Shown here piece by piece: positions 46,033-55,057 of a stretch of DNA of 64,000 bases. The notes beneath the pieces are model-generated. The model was not told where the DNA came from and ran no database searches. It worked only from the letters and a program-made list of their open reading frames with translations. This DNA comes from Fodinibacter sp963811825 (lineage in GTDB: Bacteria; Actinomycetota; Actinomycetes; Actinomycetales; Dermatophilaceae): contig CAWESS010000019.1 of assembly GCA_963811825.1 (NCBI GenBank), forward strand, positions 186,001-250,000, in the 5' to 3' direction. The position numbers were made by a program, and so were the translations under genes. Position 1 is the stretch's first letter; every line of letters begins with the position of its first letter.

Positions 46033-46602
46033 GTGGCCAGACGCACGGTGGACGTGAGCCCGGTTGACCGTGACGACCTCCGCGACGTCATGGGGCTGTG
46101 GCTGGCCGCCCGCGTGGACGGTGGTTCCAGCAAGGAGGCAGCCGGCCGTGCCCTGACCGACGGGCGCCTCAGCACGGCGCTGCGGCGGCCGGGCGTGCAC
46201 TCCTTCGTCGCCCGGCTCGAGGGCGAGCCCGTCGGGTACGCCATCGCCAGCGAGAACCCCTTCGGCCTCAGCCCGCAGGCCGAGCTCGCGATCGAGCAGC
46301 TCTGGGTCGGCCCCGACGCGCGGCGCCACGGCGTCGCGAAGTCCCTGCTCGCCGCGGTGTTGTCGACCGCCGAGCGGGCCGGCTGCGAGATCGTCGTCTC
46401 GAACGTGCCGACGTGCAGTCGCGACGCCAACCGCTTCTTCGCCCGGCTCGGCTTCGCGTCGGTCATCACGCGCCGTGTGGTCTCCACCAGTGCGCTGCGG
46501 CGCAAGCTCGCGCCGGAGAGCGTCGAGACCGGCCACGAGCTGCTCCGTCGGCGCCGGTCACTGCGCAGCCGCGCCTTCCCGGCCGCCTCCCGCCAGTACT
46601 GA
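46033..46602 (+). CDS. GNAT-family N-acetyltransferase
   Basis: A 189-residue acetyltransferase with the GNAT fold. The acetyl-CoA binding loop is LWVGPDARRHGVAKSLLAA, the Q/RxxGxG/A motif, and the C-terminal motif B region is DANRFFARLGFASVIT. Substrate is unknown. The GTG start is chosen because ggaggcg lies directly upstream and it begins VARRTVDVSPVDRDDLRDV. The C-terminal 40 residues after SVITRRVVSTS are basic and unstructured. The convergent hotdog gene ends 24 nt downstream. Confidence 0.8.
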   Translation: MARRTVDVSPVDRDDLRDVMGLWLAARVDGGSSKEAAGRALTDGRLSTALRRPGVHSFVARLEGEPVGYAIASENPFGLSPQAELAIEQLWVGPDARRHGVAKSLLAAVLSTAERAGCEIVVSNVPTCSRDANRFFARLGFASVITRRVVSTSALRRKLAPESVETGHELLRRRRSLRSRAFPAASRQY

Positions 46603-46625
46603 CCGCTGTCTCGCGCGCGTTCCGC

Positions 46626-47100
46626 TCAGGCGCCGGGCGCGGCATCCCGGATGAGGCAGGTGATCCGGCTCGTGCACACGCGCTTGCCCTGCTCGTCGGT
46701 GACGACGATCTCGTAGCAGGCCAGCGTGCGCCCCAGCGAGAGCGCGGTGGCCGTGCCGGTCACGAGACCGGAGCGGGCCGCCCGGTGGTGGGTGGCGTTG
46801 ATGTCCAGGCCGACGACGGCCTTGCCGGGGCCGGCGTGCAGGGCCGCCCCGATCGAGCCGAGGGTCTCGGCCAGCACGACGGAGGCACCCACCGTGGAGC
46901 AGGCCGTAGGGCTGGGTGTTGCCCTCGACCGGCATCGTCGCGACGAGTCGCTGCGCGGAGGCCTCGACGACCTCGATGCCCATGCGGTGCATGAGCGAGT
47001 TCGGGTTCATCGCCCGCAACGCCTCGACTCCGGCCATGAGGTCGGTGGGGTGCTCGGGGGTGCGGTCGACGAAGTCGGGGCTGTCAGGGCTGTCGGTCAT
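46626..47100 (-). CDS. Hotdog-fold thioesterase (PaaI-like), one frameshift
   Basis: Corrected length is about 157 residues. The hotdog core has the acyl-CoA thioesterase pattern TQPYGLLHGGASVVLAETLG, with the conserved HGG and the acidic residue one turn later, then LDINATHHRAARSG. One extra base at forward CCC 46888-46890 separates GLLHGG from ASVVLAETLG. The enzyme probably hydrolyses an acyl-CoA; substrate unknown. ATG at 47100 is divergent from polA, 19 nt away. The family is often found beside polA in Actinobacteria. Confidence 0.87.
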
Positions 47101-47106
47101 GGTGGA

Positions 47107-47119
47107 TAGGCTGCCACGC
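47107..47119 (+). promoter_or_regulatory. Leaderless promoter of polA
   Basis: TAGGCT (47107-47112) is followed by 7 nt and GTG at 47120. The 19-nt gap to the divergent hotdog gene must hold regulatory sites for both strands. Confidence 0.55.
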
Positions 47120-49792
47120 GTGAAGCTCCTCCTCCTCGACGGACACTCCCTGGCCTATCGCGCCTTCTTCGCCCTGCCCGCGGAGAACTTCTCCACGAGC
47201 ACCGGCCAGCACACCAATGCCGTCTACGGCTTCACGTCGATGCTCATCAACGTGCTGCGCGACGAGGCCCCGACCCACGTCGGCGTCGCCTTCGACGTCT
47301 CGCGCAAGACCTTCCGGGCGGCGGAGTACCCGGAGTACAAGGCGGGGCGCTCCGCGACACCGACCGAGTTCTCCGGCCAGATCCCGCTGCTGCACGAGGT
47401 GCTCGACGCCCTGCGCATCCGCCACGTCGGCATCGAGGGCTTCGAGGCCGACGACGTCATCGCGACGCTCACCCACCGCGCCGTCGAGCAGGGGCACGAG
47501 GTCGTCATCTGCACGGGTGACCGCGACGCCTTCCAGCTCGTCTCCGACAAGGTGACGCTGCTCTACCCGGTGCGGGGTGTGTCCGAGGTCTGGCGCATGG
47601 ACCCGGCCGCCGTCACCGAGAAGTACCTCGTGCCGCCCGAGCGCTACAGCGACCTCGCCGCCCTCGTCGGTGAGTCCAGCGACAACCTGCCCGGCGTCCC
47701 CGGCGTCGGCCCCAAGACGGCGGCCAAGTGGCTGGGCCTCTACGGCGACCTCTCGGGTGTCGTCGCCCACGTCGACGAGATCACCGGCAAGGCCGGCGAG
47801 AACCTGCGCGCCCACCTCGACGGCGTCCTGCGCAACCGGCGGCTCAACAAGCTCGTCGACGACCTCGACCTGCCGCTCACCGTCGACGACCTCGAGCGCA
47901 CGTCCTGGGACCGCGAGGAGGTGCACCAGGTCTTCGACGGCCTGGAGTTCCGGGTGCTGCGCGACCGCCTCTTCGCCACCTTCGACGTCGAGGCCGACGA
48001 GGTCGAGGGAGGCTTCGAGCTCGAGGGTGAGGTCGTGACCGCTGACGGGCTCGCGCTCCGCTTCGGTGACGGGGCGCAGGGGCGCCGGCTGCCGCACGGG
48101 GTCGTCGTCGTCGGTCACTACAAGAGCGGATCGGGGGATGCCGGTGCCGTCGCCCTCGCGGGCACGGACGGCGCCACCGCCTACCTCGACCTCACGACGC
48201 TGACCCGCGAGCAGGAGGACGTGCTCGCCGGCTGGCTCGCCGACGCCGAGGCACCCAAGGTGCTCCATGACGCGAAGGAGCAGCTCCAGGCGCTGTCGAC
48301 GCGAGGGCTGCCCCTCGCCGGGGTCACCTCGGACACCGCCCTCGCTGCCTACCTCGTGCGCCCCGACCAGCGCTCCTACGACCTCGAGGACCTCGTCGTC
48401 CGGCACCTCGGCCGCGAGCTGAAGGCCGAGCAGGCGGGCACCGACCAGGGCATGCTCGACTTCGCCGCCGACGACGACACCGCGGAGCGCGACGCGATGG
48501 TGCGTGCCCGCGCCGTCCTCGAGCTGTCGCAGGTGCTGGGGGAGCGGCTCGAGGAGACCGGCGGCACCGAGCTGCTGCGCGACCTCGAGCTGCCGCTCGT
48601 CGACATCCTCGCGCGCATGGAGCGCACCGGGATCGCCGTCGACGAGGAGGCGCTGACCGCCCTCGAGGCCGACTTCGCCGCGAAGATGCGCCAGGCCCAG
48701 CAGGACGCCTACGACGCCATCGGCCGCGACGACGTCAACCTCGGCAGCCCGAAGCAGCTCCAGGAGGTGCTCTTCGACCAGCTCGGCATGCCGAAGACCA
48801 AGCGCACCAAGACCGGCTACACCACGGATGCCGACGCGCTCGCCGACCTGTTCGTCAAGACCGAGCACCCGTTCCTCGAGGCCCTGCTGCGCCACCGCGA
48901 CACCAGCCGCCTGCGGGTGACCGTCGAGGGCCTGATCAAGTCGGTGGCCCCCGACCGCCGCATCCACACGACCTACATCCAGACGATCGCGGCCACCGGG
49001 CGGCTGTCCTCGACCGACCCGAACCTGCAGAACGTGCCGATCCGCACCGAGGAGGGCCGCCGCATCCGCGAGGTCTTCGTCGTCGGCGAGGGCTTCGAGT
49101 CGCTGATGTCGGCCGACTACAGCCAGATCGAGATGCGGATCATGGCGCACCTGTCGGGGGACGAGGGGCTCATCGAGGCCTTCCGCACGGGGGAGGACCT
49201 CCACCGGTTCGTCGGCGCCCGGGTGTTCGGCGTCGAGCCGGCGGACGTCACCTCGGCGATGCGCAGCAAGGTCAAGGCGATGAGCTACGGCCTGGCCTAC
49301 GGGTTGTCGGCGTTCGGCCTCTCGAAGCAGCTGACGGTCTCGACGAGTGAGGCCCAGGGCCTCATGGACGAGTACTTCTCCCGGTTCGGTGGCGTGCGCG
49401 ACTACCTGCGCGAGGTCGTGGTCGAGGCCCGCGCCACCGGCTACACGGCGACCATGCTCGGCCGGCGCCGCTACCTGCCCGACCTCGTGAGCGACAACCG
49501 GCAGCGCCGCGAGGGTGCCGAGCGGATGGCGCTCAACGCGCCGATCCAGGGTTCGGCCGCCGACATCATCAAGCTCGCCATGAAGGGCGTGGATGCCGCG
49601 CTGCGCACCGAGGGGCTCACCTCGCGGATCCTGCTCCAGGTGCACGACGAGCTCGTGCTCGAGGTCGCGCCGGGGGAGCGCGAGGTGCTCGAGGCGCTCG
49701 TGCGGCGCGAGATGGGTGCCGCGGTCGCGATGGACGTGCCGCTCGACGTCAGTGTCGGGGTCGGCCGCTCCTGGCACGACGCCGCCCACTGA
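47120..49792 (+). CDS. polA: DNA polymerase I
   Basis: PolA fills gaps and removes primers and lesions. The 890-residue protein has an N-terminal 5'-3' exonuclease domain (residues 1-290) with ICTGDRDAFQL and the helix-hairpin-helix GVPGVGPKTAAKWL. The middle 3'-5' exonuclease-like domain lacks the usual DxE metal motifs, so no proofreading is expected. The polymerase domain has motif A DYSQIEMRIMAHLSGD near 666, motif B RSKVKAMSYGLAYGLSAFGL and motif C LQVHDELVLE. The GTG start is set by the leaderless promoter and the N-terminal KLLLLDGHSLAYRAFFALP. Confidence 0.97.
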   Translation: MKLLLLDGHSLAYRAFFALPAENFSTSTGQHTNAVYGFTSMLINVLRDEAPTHVGVAFDVSRKTFRAAEYPEYKAGRSATPTEFSGQIPLLHEVLDALRIRHVGIEGFEADDVIATLTHRAVEQGHEVVICTGDRDAFQLVSDKVTLLYPVRGVSEVWRMDPAAVTEKYLVPPERYSDLAALVGESSDNLPGVPGVGPKTAAKWLGLYGDLSGVVAHVDEITGKAGENLRAHLDGVLRNRRLNKLVDDLDLPLTVDDLERTSWDREEVHQVFDGLEFRVLRDRLFATFDVEADEVEGGFELEGEVVTADGLALRFGDGAQGRRLPHGVVVVGHYKSGSGDAGAVALAGTDGATAYLDLTTLTREQEDVLAGWLADAEAPKVLHDAKEQLQALSTRGLPLAGVTSDTALAAYLVRPDQRSYDLEDLVVRHLGRELKAEQAGTDQGMLDFAADDDTAERDAMVRARAVLELSQVLGERLEETGGTELLRDLELPLVDILARMERTGIAVDEEALTALEADFAAKMRQAQQDAYDAIGRDDVNLGSPKQLQEVLFDQLGMPKTKRTKTGYTTDADALADLFVKTEHPFLEALLRHRDTSRLRVTVEGLIKSVAPDRRIHTTYIQTIAATGRLSSTDPNLQNVPIRTEEGRRIREVFVVGEGFESLMSADYSQIEMRIMAHLSGDEGLIEAFRTGEDLHRFVGARVFGVEPADVTSAMRSKVKAMSYGLAYGLSAFGLSKQLTVSTSEAQGLMDEYFSRFGGVRDYLREVVVEARATGYTATMLGRRRYLPDLVSDNRQRREGAERMALNAPIQGSAADIIKLAMKGVDAALRTEGLTSRILLQVHDELVLEVAPGEREVLEALVRREMGAAVAMDVPLDVSVGVGRSWHDAAH

Positions 49793-49819
49793 CGATTCGA
49801 GCGGCACCCCGCGCGGAGC

Positions 49820-51100
49820 TCAGGCGGTTTGCTCAGCCGGCTCGTCGTCGCCGCGAAGCGGCGCATCGAGGGTGTCGGCCTCCACGGCATCCGACCACGT
49901 GACCCACACGAGGAGGGCGAGCAGGACGGCATCCACGCTGAGCACGAGCAGGAGCAGCCCGTGCCCGGTCCCGATGAAGGGCAGGCCGGCCACGACGAGT
50001 GCGAACGCCCCCCAGATCCACCACACGGCGCGCCGGTGGGTGCGCGCCAGGGCGGTCTGCACGAGCAGCTGGATCATCGCGGTCACGGTGCCGAGCACGG
50101 CGAACAGCCACAGGTCGTCCGCCACGGCGGAGTACGCCTCACCGCCGACGAACACCAGGGCGAGGTCGGGTGCCACAAGGGTGGCGACGACGGCCACGAG
50201 GCCGATCGCGAGGATCACGGCGAGCCCCAGCAGGTGCAGGTGGCGGTGCCCCGCCCGGCGGGCCAGCGCCGGGAAGGCCATCACCGTCACGAAGGTCGGC
50301 AGGAACAGCACGGCCTTGCTGAGGATCAGGCCCGAGGCGTAGGTGCCGGCCTCGTCGGCAGGCAGGGTCACCCGGGCGGCGAAGACGTCGACCTGGGTGA
50401 GGGCGAAGAAGGCGAGCAAGGTGTGCGAGTCGTGCGCGACCTCACGCAGGAGTCCGATGGGTGCGCGGCTTGCCGGGGCTGGCAGCCCGGGGGCGGGGGG
50501 CGTCGCCGACCGGCTGCGGGTCAACCGGTGACCGACGAGGATCGGCACCAGGGCGCCGACGGCCACACCGGACATGGCGCCGAGCGGCGTCGGCCACAGC
50601 GCGATCGCGACCCCGCCGACGAGCAGCCGGCCGGCGCCCATCGCGACGCTGAGCAGCGCGAAGGACTGCCAGGTCCGCCGCCCCTGGAGGATGCCGAGCT
50701 GGGCGCCGGTCACCGTGAGCGCGGCGGCCGTCACGGCCACGGTGGCTGCGGTGAGCCAGCTGTCCAGGCGCAGGACCGCCGAAGCGACGGGGGAGAGCGC
50801 CAAGCAGACCAGCCCGAGGACCAGGGCGGCCCGCCGCGCCGTCGCGAGCATCGTGGTCTCGACCGCAGGCCCGTCCTTCTGGGCCACCCGCCGGGCCGTC
50901 GTGGCCTGGACACCGAGGGCGAGGACGTTGACGACGAGGACGACCCCCATGAGGGCCGCGACGGCCGAGTAGGCCTCGGGGCCGAGGCGTCGAGCCGCCA
51001 GCAGGGTGAAGAGGTAGACCGCCGCGTTCATCAGGGTCGTGCCGACAGCGACGAGCGACGCCCCCCGGGCGATCTCAGCTCGTCTGGCCCACATCGACAC
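49820..51100 (-). CDS. Polysaccharide flippase-like membrane protein (MVF superfamily)
   Basis: A 426-residue protein with about twelve hydrophobic helices, beginning EIARGASLVAVGTTLMNAAV and FTLLAARRLGPEAYSAVAAL. The RLGPEAY motif after helix 1 is common in Wzx-type polysaccharide flippases, and the layout fits the MVF superfamily. It may move a lipid-linked glycan across the membrane for the envelope genes around it, but the substrate is unknown. GTG 51100 is chosen because TACATT lies 7 nt upstream on the minus strand. The 3' end is convergent with polA, 27 nt apart. Confidence 0.83.
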   Translation of the reverse strand: MSMWARRAEIARGASLVAVGTTLMNAAVYLFTLLAARRLGPEAYSAVAALMGVVLVVNVLALGVQATTARRVAQKDGPAVETTMLATARRAALVLGLVCLALSPVASAVLRLDSWLTAATVAVTAAALTVTGAQLGILQGRRTWQSFALLSVAMGAGRLLVGGVAIALWPTPLGAMSGVAVGALVPILVGHRLTRSRSATPPAPGLPAPASRAPIGLLREVAHDSHTLLAFFALTQVDVFAARVTLPADEAGTYASGLILSKAVLFLPTFVTVMAFPALARRAGHRHLHLLGLAVILAIGLVAVVATLVAPDLALVFVGGEAYSAVADDLWLFAVLGTVTAMIQLLVQTALARTHRRAVWWIWGAFALVVAGLPFIGTGHGLLLLVLSVDAVLLALLVWVTWSDAVEADTLDAPLRGDDEPAEQTA

Positions 51101-51113
51101 GCGCGTCAATGTA
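51101..51113 (-). promoter_or_regulatory. Leaderless promoter of the flippase-like gene
   Basis: On the minus strand TACATT (51113-51108) is followed by 7 nt and GTG 51100. It is one half of a divergent promoter pair with the one at 51142. Confidence 0.5.
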
Positions 51114-51141
51114 CTGCGCGGTAACTGCCATGGCCGCCAAC

Positions 51142-51154
51142 TAGGGTGGCGCGG
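51142..51154 (+). promoter_or_regulatory. Leaderless promoter of the GT-C-like gene
   Basis: TAGGGT (51142-51147) is followed by 7 nt and GTG 51155. The two facing -10 boxes are 28 nt apart. Confidence 0.5.
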
Positions 51155-52799
51155 GTGTCCACCGAGGCTGTGCCACTGCCCGCTGGCGGCGGCCGTGCCC
51201 CGGTCGTCGCCGCGGTGGGCTCGGCCACCCTCGCGACCGCCGTCGTGCTGTCGGGGGTGACCGGAACGGGCCAGCGACTCGTTCGCGACTTCGTGGCGGT
51301 TCCGGAGCCGGCAGCCCCGAGTTCGCTGCTGCCGACGACGGCGGCCGAGCTGCGAGCCTGGCCTCTGGATGCCGTCTCCTGGGCCTTGTCGGCGATCGTC
51401 CCGACCGGCGTTCAGCAGCTCCTCCTCCTCGTCGCCGCACTGGCTCTCGCCGGTGTCGGAACCGGTCTGCTGGTGCGCCGGTCTGGCGCTGCGGCGGCCG
51501 CCGCAGCCGCGTGGCTGGCCATCTGGAACCCCTACGTCACCGAGCGGCTCCTGCTGGGCCACGGACCCACCCTCCTCGGGTACGCCGCCCTGCCGTGGAT
51601 CGTCCTGGTCCTCCGGTCACACCTCGGCATCCACCCAGCGACTCCTCCTGCTCGCCGTGGTCGCCCTGCCCGCGGCGCTCACCCCCTGGGGTGGGGTCGT
51701 GGCGTTGGTGACGGCGGTGCTTGCCGACCTGTCGCGCGCAGACCGAAGCGTGGCCCGAACGGCCGGCGTCGCCGCGGTGGGCGCGGCCTGGTGCCTGCCG
51801 TGGGCCGTGCCAGCCGTCCTGGTCGGTGGGGTGGGTGCCGACCCCGACGGCCCCGCTGCGTTCGCGCTCGCGGACGACTCCGGGCTCGGCACGTGGGTGT
51901 CGGCCCTCATGGGGGGCGGGGTCTGGGCGACGGGGGCACAACCGCTGTCACGGACCGACCCGATCGCCCTGGTCGGGTCGCTCGCCCTCCTCACGCTCGC
52001 TGTCGCTGCAGTAGTCGTTCTCGCGGTCACCGCTCGGAGGACGGCGGTGACGCCCGGCCCGGACCCGGACCACGCTGCCGGCCGGAGCATGGCGGTGGCA
52101 GCGGTCGCACTACTGCTCCTCGTCGGGCCCGCGTCCTTGGCCTGGTGGGCCTCGGGACCGGGGGTGGAGGTGGTGTCCGCACTCCAGCAGGTGCCCGGCG
52201 TCGCACTCTTTCGTGACCAGCACCGCATGCTCGCCCCCGGGGTGCTGGCGTTGGCCGTGCTCGTGGGGGTCGCAGTGGGGTGGGTGGCCGACCGCGGTGG
52301 GCGCACGGCATCCGCTCTCGGGTGCGTGCTCGTCGTCGCCCTGGCCGTGGCGTCCGTACCCGACCTGCCGAGCAGCGTCCGGGAGGACTACCGAGCCGTG
52401 ACGTACCCGGCGGAGTGGGCCGAGGTCGTCCGTTCGCTCGACGGCGGCTCGACCGAACCCACCGTGGTGTCCCTGCCCTGGCAGCCGTTGCGAGCGCCAG
52501 GCTGGGCGGGCGAGCCTCCCTTCCTCGACCCGCTGCCCCGAGCGGTGACCGGCACCGTGCTCACGAGCACGGCTCTGACGGTTCAGCGCGACGGCGTCGC
52601 CGTCGTCGTGGACGACGCTCCGCTGGGGGAGGACTGGGCCACGGGCACCGTCACGGCTGAGAGCCTGCGTCGTCAGGGCGTCACCCACGTGGTGGAGTGG
52701 CTCGGCACACCCGGCGCGCTCGCGAGTGCCCACGACGGGTGGCGCCTGGTCCACTCGGGTCCGTCATTCACCGTCTGGGACGTGTCCGCCGCGCGATGA
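51155..52799 (+). CDS. Large GT-C-like membrane protein, one frameshift
   Basis: Corrected length is about 547 residues. About ten hydrophobic helices fill the first 400 residues, and a soluble C-terminal part ends at the TGA. A conserved-looking loop WNPYVTERLLLGHGPTLLGY after helix 2 and LQQVPGVALFRDQHRMLAPG near the middle resemble GT-C glycosyltransferases such as the membrane half of arabinosyltransferases. One extra C in CCC 51634-51636 separates RSHLGIH from QRLLLLAVVALPAAL. No catalytic residue can be named, so a glycosyltransferase role is only suggested. It is divergent from the flippase-like gene. Confidence 0.6.
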
Positions 52800-52836
52800 G
52801 GCGCAGACCTGCACTCGCCGGTGCGTCAGGACACGC

Positions 52837-52842
52837 TACGAT
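52837..52842 (+). promoter_or_regulatory. Probable -10 box of the DUF2613 gene
   Basis: TACGAT lies about 36 nt before the ATG, leaving room for the ribosome site taggaaagg at 52858-52866. Confidence 0.4.
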
Positions 52843-52878
52843 GGTGCTACTGCCCAGTAGGAAAGGTCCACCACGTAC

Positions 52879-53085
52879 ATGTCTGCCTCCACCACCGACG
52901 ACGGCGGCCGCTCGCGCCGCTCGGGGCTCATCCTCCTCGGCGTGAGCCTGCTCGCCGGTCTCGGCATGGCCTTCGCGGCTGCCTCGACCATCGTCTCCTC
53001 CAACGGCCCGCAGGACTCGACCGCGGTCGTCGAGGGTCAGCAGACGATCATTCCTGCTGAGGAACTCCTCAACTACGGCGGCTGA
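52879..53085 (+). CDS. DUF2613 small membrane protein
   Basis: A 68-residue protein with one hydrophobic helix (SGLILLGVSLLAGLGMAFAA) followed by a polar segment ASTIVSSNGPQDSTAVVEGQ and a short tail ending LLNYGG. Size, helix position and the following SNGP match the DUF2613 family. I recall its mycobacterial member Rv0236A lying beside the arabinosyltransferase gene aftD (Rv0236c), and here an AftD-like gene is 2 kb away. A clear ribosome site precedes the ATG. The 3' end overlaps the GT4 gene on the other strand by 17 nt. Confidence 0.8.
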   Translation: MSASTTDDGGRSRRSGLILLGVSLLAGLGMAFAAASTIVSSNGPQDSTAVVEGQQTIIPAEELLNYGG

Positions 53086-54253
53086 CGCCCCGCGCCTGCT
53101 GCCGGCGCACCTCGTCGGGGACGACGGCATCCGTTCCCGCCTCCACCGGCAGGCCTGCTGCGCGGTCCGCGAGCAGTGACTCCCACGCCTGCACCGAGCG
53201 GGCCCACGTGAAGTGGGCTGCGTGCTCGATCGCCGCGGCGCCGAGCGCCTGACGGGTCGCGGGGTGCGTGAGCAGGTCGTCCACCGCGGCGGTGAGGCCG
53301 TCGAGGTCGTCCACGAGCACACCCGTCCGGCCGTCGACGATCGACTCGGACAGGCCCCCGGCCCCCGTGTAGGCCACCGTGGGCGTGCCGTGCGACGCCG
53401 CCTCGACCACGCTGAGCCCCCAGCCCTCCTTGATGCTCGGCGCCAGCGCCACCCAGGCGGCGGCGAGCTCGGCGTGCTTGGTCTGCTCGTCCACGAACCC
53501 GAGGATGTCGACCCGGTCCTCGACCCCGAGGGCCGCTGCCTCTGCGCGCACCCGGTCGCTCCACCAGCCGTCGCCGACGATGCGCAACCGCAGGCCGGGG
53601 TGGCGCGTTCGCAGCCGTGCGGTGACGGCGAGGGCGTGTTCGATGCGCTTGTGCGGCACCACGCGGCCCAGGACGACGAGACGGGGTTCGGGATGCCGTG
53701 GCCCGCTGTCGGCCGGTGGCGGGTCGGTCCCGTTGTGGATCACGGCGACGGCTGCGGGGGAGACGCCGAGCTCGATCAGCTCGTCGCGGGTGCGCTGCGA
53801 GACGGCCACGTACTGCTGCCCGCGAAAGGCCCGCGGTGCGACCCGGGACTCCAGGGCCCAGCCGACCCGGGCGGACACCGGCCCGAACACGATCGGCCAC
53901 TGCTCGCGGTGCACGTGGTGCACGAGCATGACGACGGGCGTCCTCGTCGCCGCCCGAGCCCAGAAGGGCACACCGTTCTGCGTGTCGACGACGACGTCGA
54001 ACCGGCCCTCGGCGCGCTCCAGCGCGACCAGCCGGCGCAGGCTCGCCGCGTAGACGCCGAGCCGACCGCCCTGCCTCAGCACGCGGACCCCGTTGCGCTG
54101 CTCCTCACGAGGGGCGCCGGGGTGCGCCGAGCACAACATCGTGACGTCGTGCCCGGCATCCGCCAGGCCCTCGCACACGGTCTCGGCGTACTTCTCGGCA
54201 CCCCCACCTTCGGGATGTGTAGAGTCTCGCCAGTTCAAGAAGGCAATGCGCAC
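53069..54253 (-). CDS. GT4-family glycosyltransferase
   Basis: A 394-residue GT-B glycosyltransferase. The N-terminal opening is RIAFLNWRDSTHPEGGGAEK with the glycine loop GGGAEKY. The C-terminal domain has LVVLGRVVPHKRIEHAL and IKEGWGLSVVEAASHGTPTV, the EX7E-type donor site. This is the type of retaining enzyme that transfers mannose, glucose or related sugars onto lipid-linked glycans. The GTG start is preceded on the minus strand by aggaaag. I recall a homologous GT4, Rv0225, next to the methyltransferase Rv0224c in M. tuberculosis, and a methyltransferase is likewise divergent here, 30 nt away. Confidence 0.88.
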   Translation of the reverse strand: MRIAFLNWRDSTHPEGGGAEKYAETVCEGLADAGHDVTMLCSAHPGAPREEQRNGVRVLRQGGRLGVYAASLRRLVALERAEGRFDVVVDTQNGVPFWARAATRTPVVMLVHHVHREQWPIVFGPVSARVGWALESRVAPRAFRGQQYVAVSQRTRDELIELGVSPAAVAVIHNGTDPPPADSGPRHPEPRLVVLGRVVPHKRIEHALAVTARLRTRHPGLRLRIVGDGWWSDRVRAEAAALGVEDRVDILGFVDEQTKHAELAAAWVALAPSIKEGWGLSVVEAASHGTPTVAYTGAGGLSESIVDGRTGVLVDDLDGLTAAVDDLLTHPATRQALGAAAIEHAAHFTWARSVQAWESLLADRAAGLPVEAGTDAVVPDEVRRQQARGVSRRS

Positions 54254-54283
54254 GTGGGCTCTTTCCTCAACGACCGGAGACGG

Positions 54284-55057
54284 ATGTTACCCCAGGACCA
54301 CCCCCCACACCGGGCGGTCGGGGAGCGGGCGTCCCTGCGTCGGTCGGTCGACCTCTTTCGTGCCTTTCGGGTCGAACAGACCGACCCCGCGCGCTTCTAC
54401 GGGGCCCTCGCCCTGGACTCGGTCGACCTCCTGCGACGGTGGACGGCGCTCGACGGGCGCAGCGTCCTGGACATCGGGGGAGGGCCGGGGTACTTCGCCG
54501 ACGCCTTCGCCGGCGCAGGGGCGTCGTACGCGGGGTTGGAGCCGGATGCCGGTGAGCTCACCGCCCGCGGTGGCGTGGCGGGGAACACCGTGCGGGGGTC
54601 TGGCCTGGAGCTGCCGGTCGCCGACGCCAGTGTGGACGTCGCCTTCTCGAGCAACGTCCTCGAGCACGTTCCCGACCCGGTGCGGATGGCCGAGGAGATG
54701 CTGCGGGTGACCCGGCCGGGCGGCCTGGTGTTCCTGTCGTGGACGCCGTGGCTCTCCCCGTGGGGTGGGCACGAGACCTCCCCGTGGCACTACCTCGGTG
54801 GGCGACGGGCGGCCGACCGGTACGAGCGACGGAACGGCAAGCGACCCAAGAACGACGTCGGTCGGTCCCTGTTCAAGTGCGCCGTCGGCCCGATGGTCCG
54901 CTGGGCCCGCGAGGTCGAGGCCGGGGGCCGCGCGGAGGTGCTCGACGTCTTCCCTCGCTACCACCCCTGGTGGGCGCACTGGGTCATGGCCGTGCCCGGG
55001 CTGCGCGAGGTCGTGAGCTGGAACGCCGTGATCGTCCTGCGCGCGAGCGGCGAGTGA
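54284..55057 (+). CDS. Class I SAM-dependent methyltransferase
   Basis: A 257-residue methyltransferase with motif I VLDIGGGPGYFADAFAGAG, motif II-like LEPDAGELTARG, and the post-motif region VAFSSNVLEHVPDPVRMAEE. It resembles the methyltransferases that sit beside GT4 genes in actinobacterial envelope clusters. The substrate is unknown; a sugar or lipid-linked intermediate is plausible. A ggag ribosome site precedes the ATG. Its stop overlaps the AftD-like GTG (GTGA). Confidence 0.87.
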   Translation: MLPQDHPPHRAVGERASLRRSVDLFRAFRVEQTDPARFYGALALDSVDLLRRWTALDGRSVLDIGGGPGYFADAFAGAGASYAGLEPDAGELTARGGVAGNTVRGSGLELPVADASVDVAFSSNVLEHVPDPVRMAEEMLRVTRPGGLVFLSWTPWLSPWGGHETSPWHYLGGRRAADRYERRNGKRPKNDVGRSLFKCAVGPMVRWAREVEAGGRAEVLDVFPRYHPWWAHWVMAVPGLREVVSWNAVIVLRASGE

